Origin: an uncultured Pseudomonadales bacterium
GTDB lineage: Bacteria > Pseudomonadota > Gammaproteobacteria > Pseudomonadales > Pseudohongiellaceae
Direction of reading: 5' to 3'
Length of the DNA: 5,788 bases
Assembly (NCBI GenBank): GCA_938082955.1
Contig: CALKDE010000347.1
Coordinates: 1-5,788, forward strand
The position numbers and the translations under genes were made by a program. A model generated the notes under the pieces. The model did not search any database. It was not told where the DNA came from and saw nothing but the letters and a program-made list of their open reading frames with translations. Shown piece after piece: positions 1 through 5,788 of the stretch. The number at the start of each line of letters is the position of its first letter. Positions within the stretch are counted from its first letter, which is position 1.

Positions 1-192
1 TGCCAGTGTCTCCTGAGGAGCTACGTCTACATTACGCATCTGGCCGTTAATGTTTATTCTGATCATACGTTCCACTGCACCCGCTGGTCTTGATTGGCCA
101 TTGGCCGAGTACCAGATGGTGGTTGAAGTGGCAGCTGCACCAGAGGCTATTACCCCTTTGATGAAGCGTCTACGGGTTAGTTTTGGATTCAC
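1..192 (-). CDS. Partial CDS (N-terminus): Tat-exported [2Fe-2S] subunit, xanthine dehydrogenase/aldehyde oxidase family
   Basis: Seen: the minus strand is open from a GTG at 192-190 to the window edge, 64 codons without a stop. An in-frame TAA lies just two codons upstream (198-196), so GTG is the only reasonable start. Residues 6-12 read TRRRFIK, a full match to the twin-arginine motif (S/T-R-R-x-F-L-K). A hydrophobic stretch, GVIASGAAATSTTIWYSA, follows at about residues 13-30. From residue 43 comes MIRININGQMRNVDVAPQ, which resembles the opening strands of the beta-grasp [2Fe-2S] domain in CoxS/PaoA-type subunits. E. coli PaoA has the same order of Tat signal, linker and LKVNG-like strand. 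Known of the family: such subunits pass electrons from a molybdenum-cofactor subunit during oxidation of aldehydes or N-heterocycles, often in the periplasm. Inferred: the FAD and/or molybdopterin subunits would follow beyond the left edge. The Fe-S cysteines lie outside the window, so the substrate cannot be named and the family call rests on the N-terminus alone. Confidence 0.75.
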   Translation of the reverse strand, partial: MNPKLTRRRFIKGVIASGAAATSTTIWYSANGQSRPAGAVERMIRININGQMRNVDVAPQETLA

Positions 193-204
193 GATTTATA
201 CTCG

Positions 205-209
205 CCTCC
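205..209 (-). promoter_or_regulatory. Shine-Dalgarno site (GGAGG) for the minus-strand Fe-S subunit
   Basis: On the minus strand GGAGG lies 12 nt before the GTG start at 192. The overlapping GGCGAG brings purine-rich pairing to about 8-10 nt. The spacing is slightly long, but there is no other start codon in this frame, so the site supports the non-ATG start. Confidence 0.55.
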
Positions 210-230
210 GTAATGTGGACAGGAATTCTA

Positions 231-258
231 ATTGTAAACTGTTAAATCTAAATGAGAA
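231..258 (-). promoter_or_regulatory. Candidate sigma-70 promoter for the minus-strand Fe-S subunit gene
   Basis: On the minus strand, TACAAT (236-231) matches the -10 consensus at 5 of 6 bases. TTCTCA (258-253) matches the -35 consensus at 4 of 6, and the spacer is 16 nt. The predicted transcript would start near 224 and have a leader of about 32 nt carrying the GGAGG site. The region is AT-rich, so a chance match is possible. The -35 overlaps the inverted repeat at 255-275, which would suit a repressor operator. Confidence 0.35.
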
Positions 259-281
259 TTATTCGCAATAATTCTTTTTTT
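255..281. repeat. Perfect inverted repeat (9-bp arms, 3-nt spacer) followed by a T-run; operator or AT-rich terminator-like hairpin
   Basis: AGAATTATT (255-263), CGC (264-266) and AATAATTCT (267-275) form a perfect 9-bp dyad. A run of seven T (275-281) follows on the plus strand. The stem can extend outward through a G-U pair and one mismatch to AAA/TTT. On the plus strand this has the outline of an intrinsic terminator, but the stem is almost all A-T and no plus-strand gene is visible upstream. Because the left arm overlaps the -35 of the candidate minus-strand promoter, an operator for a dimeric regulator of the divergent gene is the alternative I slightly prefer. Confidence 0.5.
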
Positions 282-524
282 ATTAAGTAGTTAGCGCCGT
301 TAGAGTAATTCACCTTTTGCTATTTATCAAGCAACCCAAAACCGTGAACTGCATGTATTTTAGTAGATTCAGTGGATTTATCCGATGCGTGCTGCAAATT
401 TGCCGTGCAACAGCAAACAGATACTTTGTGCTCTCCAAGATAAGTAGTCCCTGCAACGCTTTGTGCGTGTTCCCGCGATTGCTATTCACCCAACGTCGAC
501 GCGAAATATTTGTAAGGATTTATG

Positions 525-542
525 ACAATATATTACCATTGT
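525..542. repeat. Short inverted repeat ACAAT-N8-ATTGT upstream of the gltB promoter
   Basis: ACAAT (525-529) and ATTGT (538-542) are perfect inverted arms around an AT-rich 8-nt centre. A G-U and a T-A pair outside can lengthen the arms to 7. The repeat ends 25 bp upstream of the candidate -35 at 568, roughly -78 to -60 from the predicted start, where an activator could bind. E. coli gltBD is controlled by Lrp and other gltB genes by LysR-type activators. I cannot assign this site to either, and a chance dyad in AT-rich DNA is quite possible. Confidence 0.25.
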
Positions 543-567
543 TAGCGCGACCAAACCTCCTCCTATC

Positions 568-595
568 TTGACATATTCTGATGCGATGGTATTGT
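568..595 (+). promoter_or_regulatory. Candidate sigma-70 promoter for gltBD (TTGACA / extended -10)
   Basis: TTGACA at 568-573 is a perfect -35 hexamer. It is followed by 16 nt and TATTGT at 590-595, which matches the -10 consensus at 4 of 6. A TG dinucleotide one base before the hexamer (587-588) makes an extended -10, which can offset the weak hexamer. Transcription would start at about 602, giving a gltB leader of about 190 nt. No better promoter is visible between here and gltB, and no sigma-54 (GG-N10-GC) element is seen. Confidence 0.55.
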
Positions 596-654
596 ATTCG
601 GCCCTGTCTGTAGAGCTCGAGCGTCGCGTAACTACTCGCATAAGGGGGAACTGA

Positions 655-708
655 TTGAATAGTCAGGCCCTATCTAGACAAATTCAGCAGCGTAGTACCG
701 CCTTGTAA
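655..708 (+). CDS. Possible 17-residue glutamine-rich leader peptide in the gltB leader
   Basis: AAGGGGG at 642-648 (one mismatch to AAGGAGG) sits 6 nt before a TTG. From there the frame reads MNSQALSRQIQQRSTAL and stops at TAA (706-708). Four of 17 residues are Gln (positions 4, 9, 11, 12), and glutamine is the substrate of the downstream enzyme. A stable hairpin begins 2 nt after the stop. The Shine-Dalgarno spacing is good. Against it: TTG is a rare start, the frame is very short and I know of no matching family. It has no signal peptide or membrane segment. If real, it is more likely a regulatory leader than a functional product. Confidence 0.3.
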   Translation: MNSQALSRQIQQRSTAL

Positions 709-709
709 C

Positions 710-732
710 CCCAGAGACCCTGTCTCGATGGG
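710..732 (+). promoter_or_regulatory. Hairpin in the gltB leader (CCCA-GAGAC/GTCTC-TGGG)
   Basis: GAGAC (714-718), loop CCT and GTCTC (722-726) form a perfect 5-bp stem. CCCA (710-713) pairs with TGGG (729-732) across a 2-nt GA bulge, giving 9 bp in total. No T-run follows, so it is not a standard intrinsic terminator. CCCC at 709-712 could instead pair with the GGGGG at 644-648, and GGGC at 730-733 could pair with GCCC at 667-670, so alternative folds exist. A regulatory role is inference. Confidence 0.4.
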
Positions 733-794
733 CGAGAAAGTTGCGGAACAAGAAAAGAACAAAGTAGCGACTACTGCACGAGAAACTAGTGACT

Positions 795-3700
795 ATGAGC
801 AACGAAAATCGAATCCCTCTGAAGTTTGGGTATCCTGAAAAAACAGGGCTTTATGACCCATCCCAGGAAAAAGATTCCTGCGGCGTTGGATTTGTTGCAA
901 ACATAAAGGGACGACCCAGCCACCAGATAATGCTGGACGCCTATCACCTAAATTCCCGCATGGATCACCGTGGGGGCTGTGGCTTTGAAGCCAATACAGG
1001 CGATGGCGCAGGTATTTTGACGGCGCTGCCGAAAAGCTTCTTTCAGAAGGTGGCAAAAACTGAATTCGATGCCGACCTCCCCGATACTGGCCAGCTCGCG
1101 GTGGGCAATATATTCCTGCCACAGGTGGATGAAGAAAGAGATATTTGCCGTCAGACAATCAATCAAATTATCGCCGAAGAAGGTCAGACCTTCATCGGCT
1201 GGAGAGAGGTACCTACCGACGCCAAGGGTGCCGATGTAGGACCTGCCGCGCTGATGGCCCAGCCAAGAATCGAGCAGCTCTTTATTGCCGCCGACACAGG
1301 TCTGGATCAGGAGGAATTCGAAAGAAAGCTCTATGTAATTCGCAAGCGATTCACCCACCGGCTGCGACTGGACACTTCCCTAACAGAAGCAAAGCAAGTC
1401 TACGCTTGTAGCTTGTCCACTAAGGTCATCGTCTATAAGGGCATGCTAACACCTGGGCAATTGTTTCCCTTTTATGACGACCTCACAAATCCCGATTTCG
1501 AAACCCATATGGCGATGGTGCACTCACGCTTCAGTACGAATACCTTCCCCTCATGGGATAGAGCGCAGCCGAATCGCTTCATGAGTCACAACGGTGAGAT
1601 CAATACTCTGCGTGGCAACGTAAACTCCATGGTTGCACGACAGGGTAAAGCCAAGACAGATGTTTTTGGTGACAAGCTAAAAACTATCTTCCCAATCATC
1701 GATGACGATTGCTCGGATTCGGGCAGCTTTGACTCCGTGTTAGAATTTATGCTTATGTCGGGCAGATCACTACCCGCCTCTGTAATGATGATGATTCCCG
1801 AAGCCTGGCAGTCCGATACCAATATGGGTCAGGCGAAAAAAGATTTCTACGAGTACCACTCCGCGCTAATGGAGCCTTGGGACGGACCGGCTTCCATCGT
1901 GTTCTCAGATGGTCACTACATAGGCGCTGTACTTGACCGAAATGGACTACGCCCAAGTCGTTACTACGTTACTCATGACGACAAAGTCATCATGGCATCG
2001 GAAGTTGGCGTGGTGCAGGTCGACCCCGAAAATGTAAAACTAAAAGGTCGCCTACAACCTGGCAAGATGTTTTTGCTGGACTTTGCACAAGGACGTCTAA
2101 TTCCCGACGAGGAAGTAAAGACTACGATCGCCAGCAAAAAACCTTATGGCGAATGGCTTGCCGAGCAAAAAGTTACGCTTGGCCACTTATCTAGCGGCAG
2201 TGCCGCGCACTCCCTAGACGGCGAAAATATTTTGCAACGTATGCAGTCTTTCGGGTACACCACCGAGACGATGCAGTTCATGTTAATTCCCCTATTAACT
2301 GAATCGCGTGATCCCCTGGGCTCGATGGGAAATGACTCTGCGCTTGCTTGTCTCTCCGATAAGCCACGCATGATCTACGACTATTTCAAACAGTTGTTTG
2401 CACAGGTTACAAATCCCCCTATCGACTCTATTCGTGAAGAGATTGTTATGTCGCTTCGCTGCTTCATTGGGCCGGAAGGCAATCTTTTGCAAACTACCCC
2501 CGAGCAGGCACATCGACTAAGCCTCGATCATCCCATCCTCTCCAATCAGCAGCTCACCGATATTCGCGACATGAGCTATCGCGGTATGAAAACGAAATTG
2601 ATCGATAGCACATTCAAGAGCTTGGAGACGAATGGATTTGAGAACGCCCTAAACCGAATCTGCACAGAAGCCGAAGCGGCCATCGACGATGGCTATGCAT
2701 TCGTCATACTGTCCGACCGCCTTACTTCCGGCTCGCGCATACCCCTTAGTGCGCTGCTCGCTTGTGGCGCTGTGCACCAACACCTGATTAAGGCGCGCAA
2801 GCGTACGCAGATCGGTTTAATAATCGAAACTGGTGAGGCCAGGGAAGTACATCACCACTGCCTACTAACTGGCTATGGCGCCGATGCCATCAACCCTTAC
2901 CTTGCCTTCGAGGCACTGTGGCAGGCAAAGCAAGAGGGCTTTCTGGGCGCATTGTTCGCGGACGAAGATGCACTCGTTACTGGCTATAAGAAGGGTGTCG
3001 CCAAGGGTATGTTGAAAGTCATGGCCAAGATGGGTATTTCAACGCTACATTCTTATAAAGGCGCACAGATATTCGAGGCGGTCGGCTTGGCAGACGATGT
3101 CGTCGCGCGCTGTTTTACTGGCACGGCTTCGCGAGTACAAGGCGTCAACTTCGACGTGCTCAAGCAAGAGACAGAGCGTCGCCATGCGTTAGGCTTTCCC
3201 AAGCGTGACACTGATCGCATCCCTGTCCTGGCGAATCCAGGAGATATTCACTGGCGCTCCGGTGGCGAAGCACATATGTGGAACCCGGACACTATTGCAA
3301 ACTTACAAGTCGCGGCACGCACCAACAGCACGGAAGCCTATACAGCCTTCGCGAAGCATTCAAACGAAGACGCGACACGACGGTGTACGTTAAGAGGCCT
3401 TCTGCAATTCAATGTCAGTTCAGCAGATGCGATTCCCATTAGCGAAGTTGAGCCAACTAGCGAGATCGTAAAGCGGTTCGCAACGGGCGCGATGAGCTTC
3501 GGTTCGATCTCTGAAGAGAGCCACGAAACACTGGCGATTGCGATGAATCGCATGGGCGGCAAGTCGAATACAGGTGAAGGCGGTGAAGATTCAGAACGCT
3601 TTAATGTGCTGCAAAATGGCGATTCAAAGCGCTCGGCTATCAAACAGGTTGCCTCAGGAAGATTCGGCGTTACCGCCTGGTATCTAACGAACGCCGATGA

Positions 3701-5342
3701 ATTACAAATTAAGATCGCGCAAGGCGCTAAGCCGGGTGAAGGCGGAGAACTTCCTGGCCGGAAGGTTGATGAGAAGATCGCGCGTATTCGCCACTCTACT
3801 CCTGGTGTGGGACTAATCAGTCCACCGCCACACCACGATATCTATTCAATAGAAGATATCGCTCAACTGATCCACGACCTAAAAAATGCGAACCGCAAAG
3901 CGCGTATTAGCGTGAAGCTGGTTGCCGAAGTTGGTGTTGGCACAATCGCAGCTGGTGTAACCAAGGCGAAGACCGATCACCTCGTCATTGCCGGACACGA
4001 TGGCGGCACCGGCGCATCTCCTCTTACTTCTATTAAGCATGCAGGGCTGCCTTGGGAATTAGGCGTGGCAGAAACTCACCAGACGCTTGTTATGAACAAT
4101 TTGCGCTCTCGTGTCACCCTACAGACCGACGGTCAATTGAAGACCGGACGTGACATCGCCATTGCAGCTTTACTAGGCGCAGAAGAATACGGATTCTCCA
4201 CCGCGCCGCTGATCACTCTGGGCTTCATCATGATGCGCAAGTGTCACCTTAATACCTGTCCAGTCGGAATCGCTACTCAAGATCCTGAACTGCGCGCCAA
4301 ATTCAAGGGAAAACCCGAGCACGTGGTTAACTACCTGTTTATGGTTGCCGAAGATCTGCGCGGCATAATGGCAGAGCTAGGCATTCGCACCGTGAACGAA
4401 ATGATAGGACGCGTCGACTTACTGAAGACCGATGAGGCTATCGACCACTGGAAGGCGGATGGGCTAGACCTCAGCAATATGCTGCAGCCAGCTAAGGTCG
4501 TCTTCGAGGGCACGCAGTTCTATAAGACTATGGAGCAGGATCATGGCCTCGATATGGCCCTGGATAACGAGTTAATTCGTCAATCTAGGTTGGCGCTGGA
4601 GACGGGCGACAAGGTCGATATTGAGACTGAAATTATCAACACGAACCGTGTTGTTGGCACCATGTTGTCAAATGAGGTGGCAAAGCGTTGGAAAGAGGCC
4701 ATGCTTCCCGAAGATACTATCAACATTAAGTTGAATGGTTCCGCTGGACAGAGTTTAGGCGCTTGGCTAGCCAAGGGAATTACCCTAACAGTAGAAGGCG
4801 ACGCCAACGATTACGTCGGCAAGGGTCTCTCCGGCGGTAAGATCATCGTTTATCCTCCGAAGAATTCTAGCTTCAAAGCTGAAGAGAGTGTGATCGCGGG
4901 CAACGTGAATCTATATGGCGCAACCGCAGGCGAGGCCTACTTCAGAGGCATCGTCGCTGAACGATTCGCGGTAAGAAACAGCGGTGCCGTAGCCGTCGTC
5001 GAAGGTATCGGCGATCACGGTTGTGAATACATGACTGGCGGTCGCGTTGTCATCTTAGGTAAGACTGGTAGAAATTTTGGCGCTGGCATGAGCGGCGGTA
5101 TCGCCTATGTTTGGGACCCCGAAAACGATTTCCCTAAACAGTGTAATACCGGTACTTTCGAACTCGAACCGCTCGCCTTCATCGACGATATTCTGGAATT
5201 GAAGGCGATGATCAAGAAGCATTTCTTGTATACCGATTCGCCGGTAGCCAAGAACATTCTCGATAATTGGGAACAGAACCTGCGTCATTTCGCCAAGGTC
5301 ATGCCAACCGATTACAAGCGGGTTTTAGACAACGCGGTATAG
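795..5342 (+). CDS. gltB: Glutamate synthase (GOGAT), large subunit
   Basis: Makes glutamate from glutamine and 2-oxoglutarate in the cytoplasm, using electrons from the GltD subunit. Seen, 1515 residues numbered from ATG 795: a class II glutamine amidotransferase domain (about 29-430) with presumed catalytic Cys29 in KDSCGVGF behind a 28-residue propeptide, HSRFSTNT 243-250, HNGE 265-268 and DRNGLRP 381-387. The central domain (about 470-780) has GSMGND ending at 514 and FKQLFAQVTNPPIDS from 531. The FMN/2-oxoglutarate domain (about 840-1220) has MSFGS 900-904, SNTGEGGE 924-931, GAKPGEGGEL 977-986 and GHDGGTGASP 1067-1076. The C-terminal GXGXG beta-helix (about 1290-1480) has GKGLSGGK 1342-1349 and FGAGMSGG 1428-1435. 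Length fits the family (about 1480-1550). Odd: the [3Fe-4S] motif C-x5-C-x4-C reads F1144-x5-C1150-x4-C1155. Start: GTG at 789, two codons upstream, is an alternative. GAG at 780-782 is 6 nt from the GTG and 12 from the ATG, so the ribosome site is weak either way. gltD downstream points to the NADPH type, not the ferredoxin type. Confidence 0.98.
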   Translation: MSNENRIPLKFGYPEKTGLYDPSQEKDSCGVGFVANIKGRPSHQIMLDAYHLNSRMDHRGGCGFEANTGDGAGILTALPKSFFQKVAKTEFDADLPDTGQLAVGNIFLPQVDEERDICRQTINQIIAEEGQTFIGWREVPTDAKGADVGPAALMAQPRIEQLFIAADTGLDQEEFERKLYVIRKRFTHRLRLDTSLTEAKQVYACSLSTKVIVYKGMLTPGQLFPFYDDLTNPDFETHMAMVHSRFSTNTFPSWDRAQPNRFMSHNGEINTLRGNVNSMVARQGKAKTDVFGDKLKTIFPIIDDDCSDSGSFDSVLEFMLMSGRSLPASVMMMIPEAWQSDTNMGQAKKDFYEYHSALMEPWDGPASIVFSDGHYIGAVLDRNGLRPSRYYVTHDDKVIMASEVGVVQVDPENVKLKGRLQPGKMFLLDFAQGRLIPDEEVKTTIASKKPYGEWLAEQKVTLGHLSSGSAAHSLDGENILQRMQSFGYTTETMQFMLIPLLTESRDPLGSMGNDSALACLSDKPRMIYDYFKQLFAQVTNPPIDSIREEIVMSLRCFIGPEGNLLQTTPEQAHRLSLDHPILSNQQLTDIRDMSYRGMKTKLIDSTFKSLETNGFENALNRICTEAEAAIDDGYAFVILSDRLTSGSRIPLSALLACGAVHQHLIKARKRTQIGLIIETGEAREVHHHCLLTGYGADAINPYLAFEALWQAKQEGFLGALFADEDALVTGYKKGVAKGMLKVMAKMGISTLHSYKGAQIFEAVGLADDVVARCFTGTASRVQGVNFDVLKQETERRHALGFPKRDTDRIPVLANPGDIHWRSGGEAHMWNPDTIANLQVAARTNSTEAYTAFAKHSNEDATRRCTLRGLLQFNVSSADAIPISEVEPTSEIVKRFATGAMSFGSISEESHETLAIAMNRMGGKSNTGEGGEDSERFNVLQNGDSKRSAIKQVASGRFGVTAWYLTNADELQIKIAQGAKPGEGGELPGRKVDEKIARIRHSTPGVGLISPPPHHDIYSIEDIAQLIHDLKNANRKARISVKLVAEVGVGTIAAGVTKAKTDHLVIAGHDGGTGASPLTSIKHAGLPWELGVAETHQTLVMNNLRSRVTLQTDGQLKTGRDIAIAALLGAEEYGFSTAPLITLGFIMMRKCHLNTCPVGIATQDPELRAKFKGKPEHVVNYLFMVAEDLRGIMAELGIRTVNEMIGRVDLLKTDEAIDHWKADGLDLSNMLQPAKVVFEGTQFYKTMEQDHGLDMALDNELIRQSRLALETGDKVDIETEIINTNRVVGTMLSNEVAKRWKEAMLPEDTINIKLNGSAGQSLGAWLAKGITLTVEGDANDYVGKGLSGGKIIVYPPKNSSFKAEESVIAGNVNLYGATAGEAYFRGIVAERFAVRNSGAVAVVEGIGDHGCEYMTGGRVVILGKTGRNFGAGMSGGIAYVWDPENDFPKQCNTGTFELEPLAFIDDILELKAMIKKHFLYTDSPVAKNILDNWEQNLRHFAKVMPTDYKRVLDNAV

Positions 5343-5417
5343 TCACTAAATAGTTAGAATAATTCTGTAGCAAGCACTACGCAGCTGCAGAAGGTTAGTA
5401 GAAAGGGTTAGAGCAAC
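5343..5417 (+). other. gltB-gltD spacer with weak ribosome site
   Basis: The 75 nt between the gltB TAG and the gltD ATG contain no terminator and no clear promoter, so the two genes are probably co-transcribed. AAAGGG (5402-5407, 10 nt from the ATG) and GAG (5411-5413, 4 nt away) are the only Shine-Dalgarno-like elements. An 11-bp near-palindrome AGAATAATTCT lies at 5356-5366 and GCAGCTGC at 5381-5388. Neither has a following T-run. Confidence 0.55.
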
Positions 5418-5788
5418 ATGGGAAAGCCAACAGGATTTAAGGAATTTACTCGTCAGACCGAGCCTTATCGCAATGCGATGGACCGATTGCTGGACTATAA
5501 CGAAATTTATACAAGCCACAATGATGAACTCCTAAACAGTCAAGGTGCTCGCTGCATGGATTGTGGCGTGCCCTTTTGCCAATCCGAAGAAGGCTGCCCG
5601 GTCTACAATCTAATTCCTGAGTGGAACGATCTGATCTACAAGGGTCGCTGGAAAGAAGCGCTAGATCGATTGCATAAAACGAATAACTTTCCAGAATTCA
5701 CCGGGCGTGTTTGTCCTGCACCTTGCGAAGGAGCCTGCGTCCTCGGCGTTAACGAGCCCGCAGTAACAATCAAGAACATCGAGTGCGC
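5418..5788 (+). CDS. gltD: Partial CDS (N-terminus): glutamate synthase, small (NADPH) subunit
   Basis: Supplies electrons to GltB: NADPH reduces FAD, and electrons pass through two [4Fe-4S] clusters to the large subunit. Seen: 123 codons plus 2 nt, open to the window edge. The opening MGKPTGFKEF is typical of GltD. Cysteines 46, 49, 54 and 60 (CMDCGVPFC then GCP) and 99, 103 and 107 (CPAPCEGAC) form the N-terminal Fe-S cluster domain. Between them lie LIPEWNDLIYKGRWKEAL (65-82) and TNNFPEFTGR (88-97), near-invariant in the family. The first cluster has 5 residues between its third and fourth Cys, against 3 in E. coli GltD, a length variation I regard as ordinary. The FAD and NADPH Rossmann domains lie beyond the right edge. 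ATG 5418 is the natural start by family length. It lies 75 nt after gltB on the same strand and probably shares its transcript. Confidence 0.97.
   Translation, partial: MGKPTGFKEFTRQTEPYRNAMDRLLDYNEIYTSHNDELLNSQGARCMDCGVPFCQSEEGCPVYNLIPEWNDLIYKGRWKEALDRLHKTNNFPEFTGRVCPAPCEGACVLGVNEPAVTIKNIEC

Larger units (their letters stand above)
193..794. other. Divergent intergenic region without a conventional protein gene
   Basis: About 600 bases separate the divergent Fe-S subunit gene from gltB. The open frames here on either strand have no ribosome site, family motif or convincing composition. Supported content is listed separately: the minus-strand signals (205-258), inverted repeats at 255-275 and 525-542, the gltB promoter (568-595), a possible short leader peptide (655-708) and a hairpin (710-732). 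A 10-bp palindrome GCAAATTTGC lies at 394-403. From about 282 to 520 I see nothing else: no tRNA, sigma-54 element or tandem repeat. Confidence 0.6.

Noticed and set aside
50..271. 73-residue plus-strand open frame
   Set aside because: It lies antisense to the Tat/Fe-S coding frame at 1-192, has no ribosome site and no recognisable motif. The minus-strand reading is far better supported.
317..571. 84-residue plus-strand open frame starting at TTG
   Set aside because: No Shine-Dalgarno site, rare start codon, Cys/Phe/Arg-rich composition typical of non-coding DNA and no family motif. It ends at the TTGACA promoter region.
282..600. Sigma-54 promoter or NtrC sites upstream of gltB
   Set aside because: A GG...GC pair around 374-387 is off the required N10 spacing by one base, and no TGCACC-type NtrC dyad was found outside coding sequence.
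789..797. GTG 789 as the gltB start
   Set aside because: Possible, since GAG lies 6 nt upstream of it. ATG 795 was preferred for the common start codon. The difference is two residues of a propeptide that is probably removed.
728..838. 36-residue frame from ATG 728 overlapping the gltB start in another frame
   Set aside because: Its start sits inside the leader hairpin with no ribosome site, and its second half is only the shadow of gltB.
793..5288. Many antisense and out-of-frame open frames inside gltB
   Set aside because: All are overlapped by the fully conserved GltB frame and none shows a ribosome site with a recognisable product.
5463..5600. Longer Cys spacing (x5 instead of x3) in the first GltD cluster motif
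   Set aside because: GltD homologues vary in length at this loop and all cysteines are present, so it does not suggest a defect.

Overview
The window holds one complete gene, gltB (large subunit of glutamate synthase, GOGAT). It is followed on the same strand by the first 123 codons of gltD (small subunit), which runs off the right edge. At the left edge, on the opposite strand, is the first 64 codons of a gene with a strong Tat signal and the start of a [2Fe-2S] ferredoxin-like domain. It is best read as the iron-sulphur subunit of a xanthine dehydrogenase/aldehyde oxidase type molybdoenzyme. The two transcription units are divergent.

Organism: a Gram-negative-type bacterium with moderate GC content. 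The sequence does not fix the phylum. The GltB N-terminus (GLYDP...KDSCGVGF) and the FMN/Fe-S region look more like the GltB type I recall from cyanobacteria, planctomycetes and Bacteroidetes than the E. coli or Pseudomonas type. The usual gammaproteobacterial upstream neighbours (aroB, damX) are absent.

Layout: 1-192 (minus strand), partial Tat-exported Fe-S subunit with a GTG start and a GGAGG ribosome site. 193-794, about 600 bases without a conventional gene. This stretch holds a probable minus-strand promoter overlapped by a perfect 9-bp inverted repeat, a TTGACA / extended -10 promoter pointing to gltB, and a leader of about 190 nt. The leader carries a possible 17-codon glutamine-rich leader peptide and a hairpin. 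795-5342, gltB. 5343-5417, a 75-nt spacer without a terminator. 5418 to the end, gltD.

Function: GltB hydrolyses glutamine at its N-terminal amidotransferase domain, channels the ammonia to the FMN domain and reductively aminates 2-oxoglutarate, giving two glutamates. GltD takes electrons from NADPH through FAD and its [4Fe-4S] clusters to the GltB [3Fe-4S]/FMN centre. The main oddity is that the first of the three Cys ligands of the GltB [3Fe-4S] cluster reads Phe (TTC). That is either a real variant or a single-base error.
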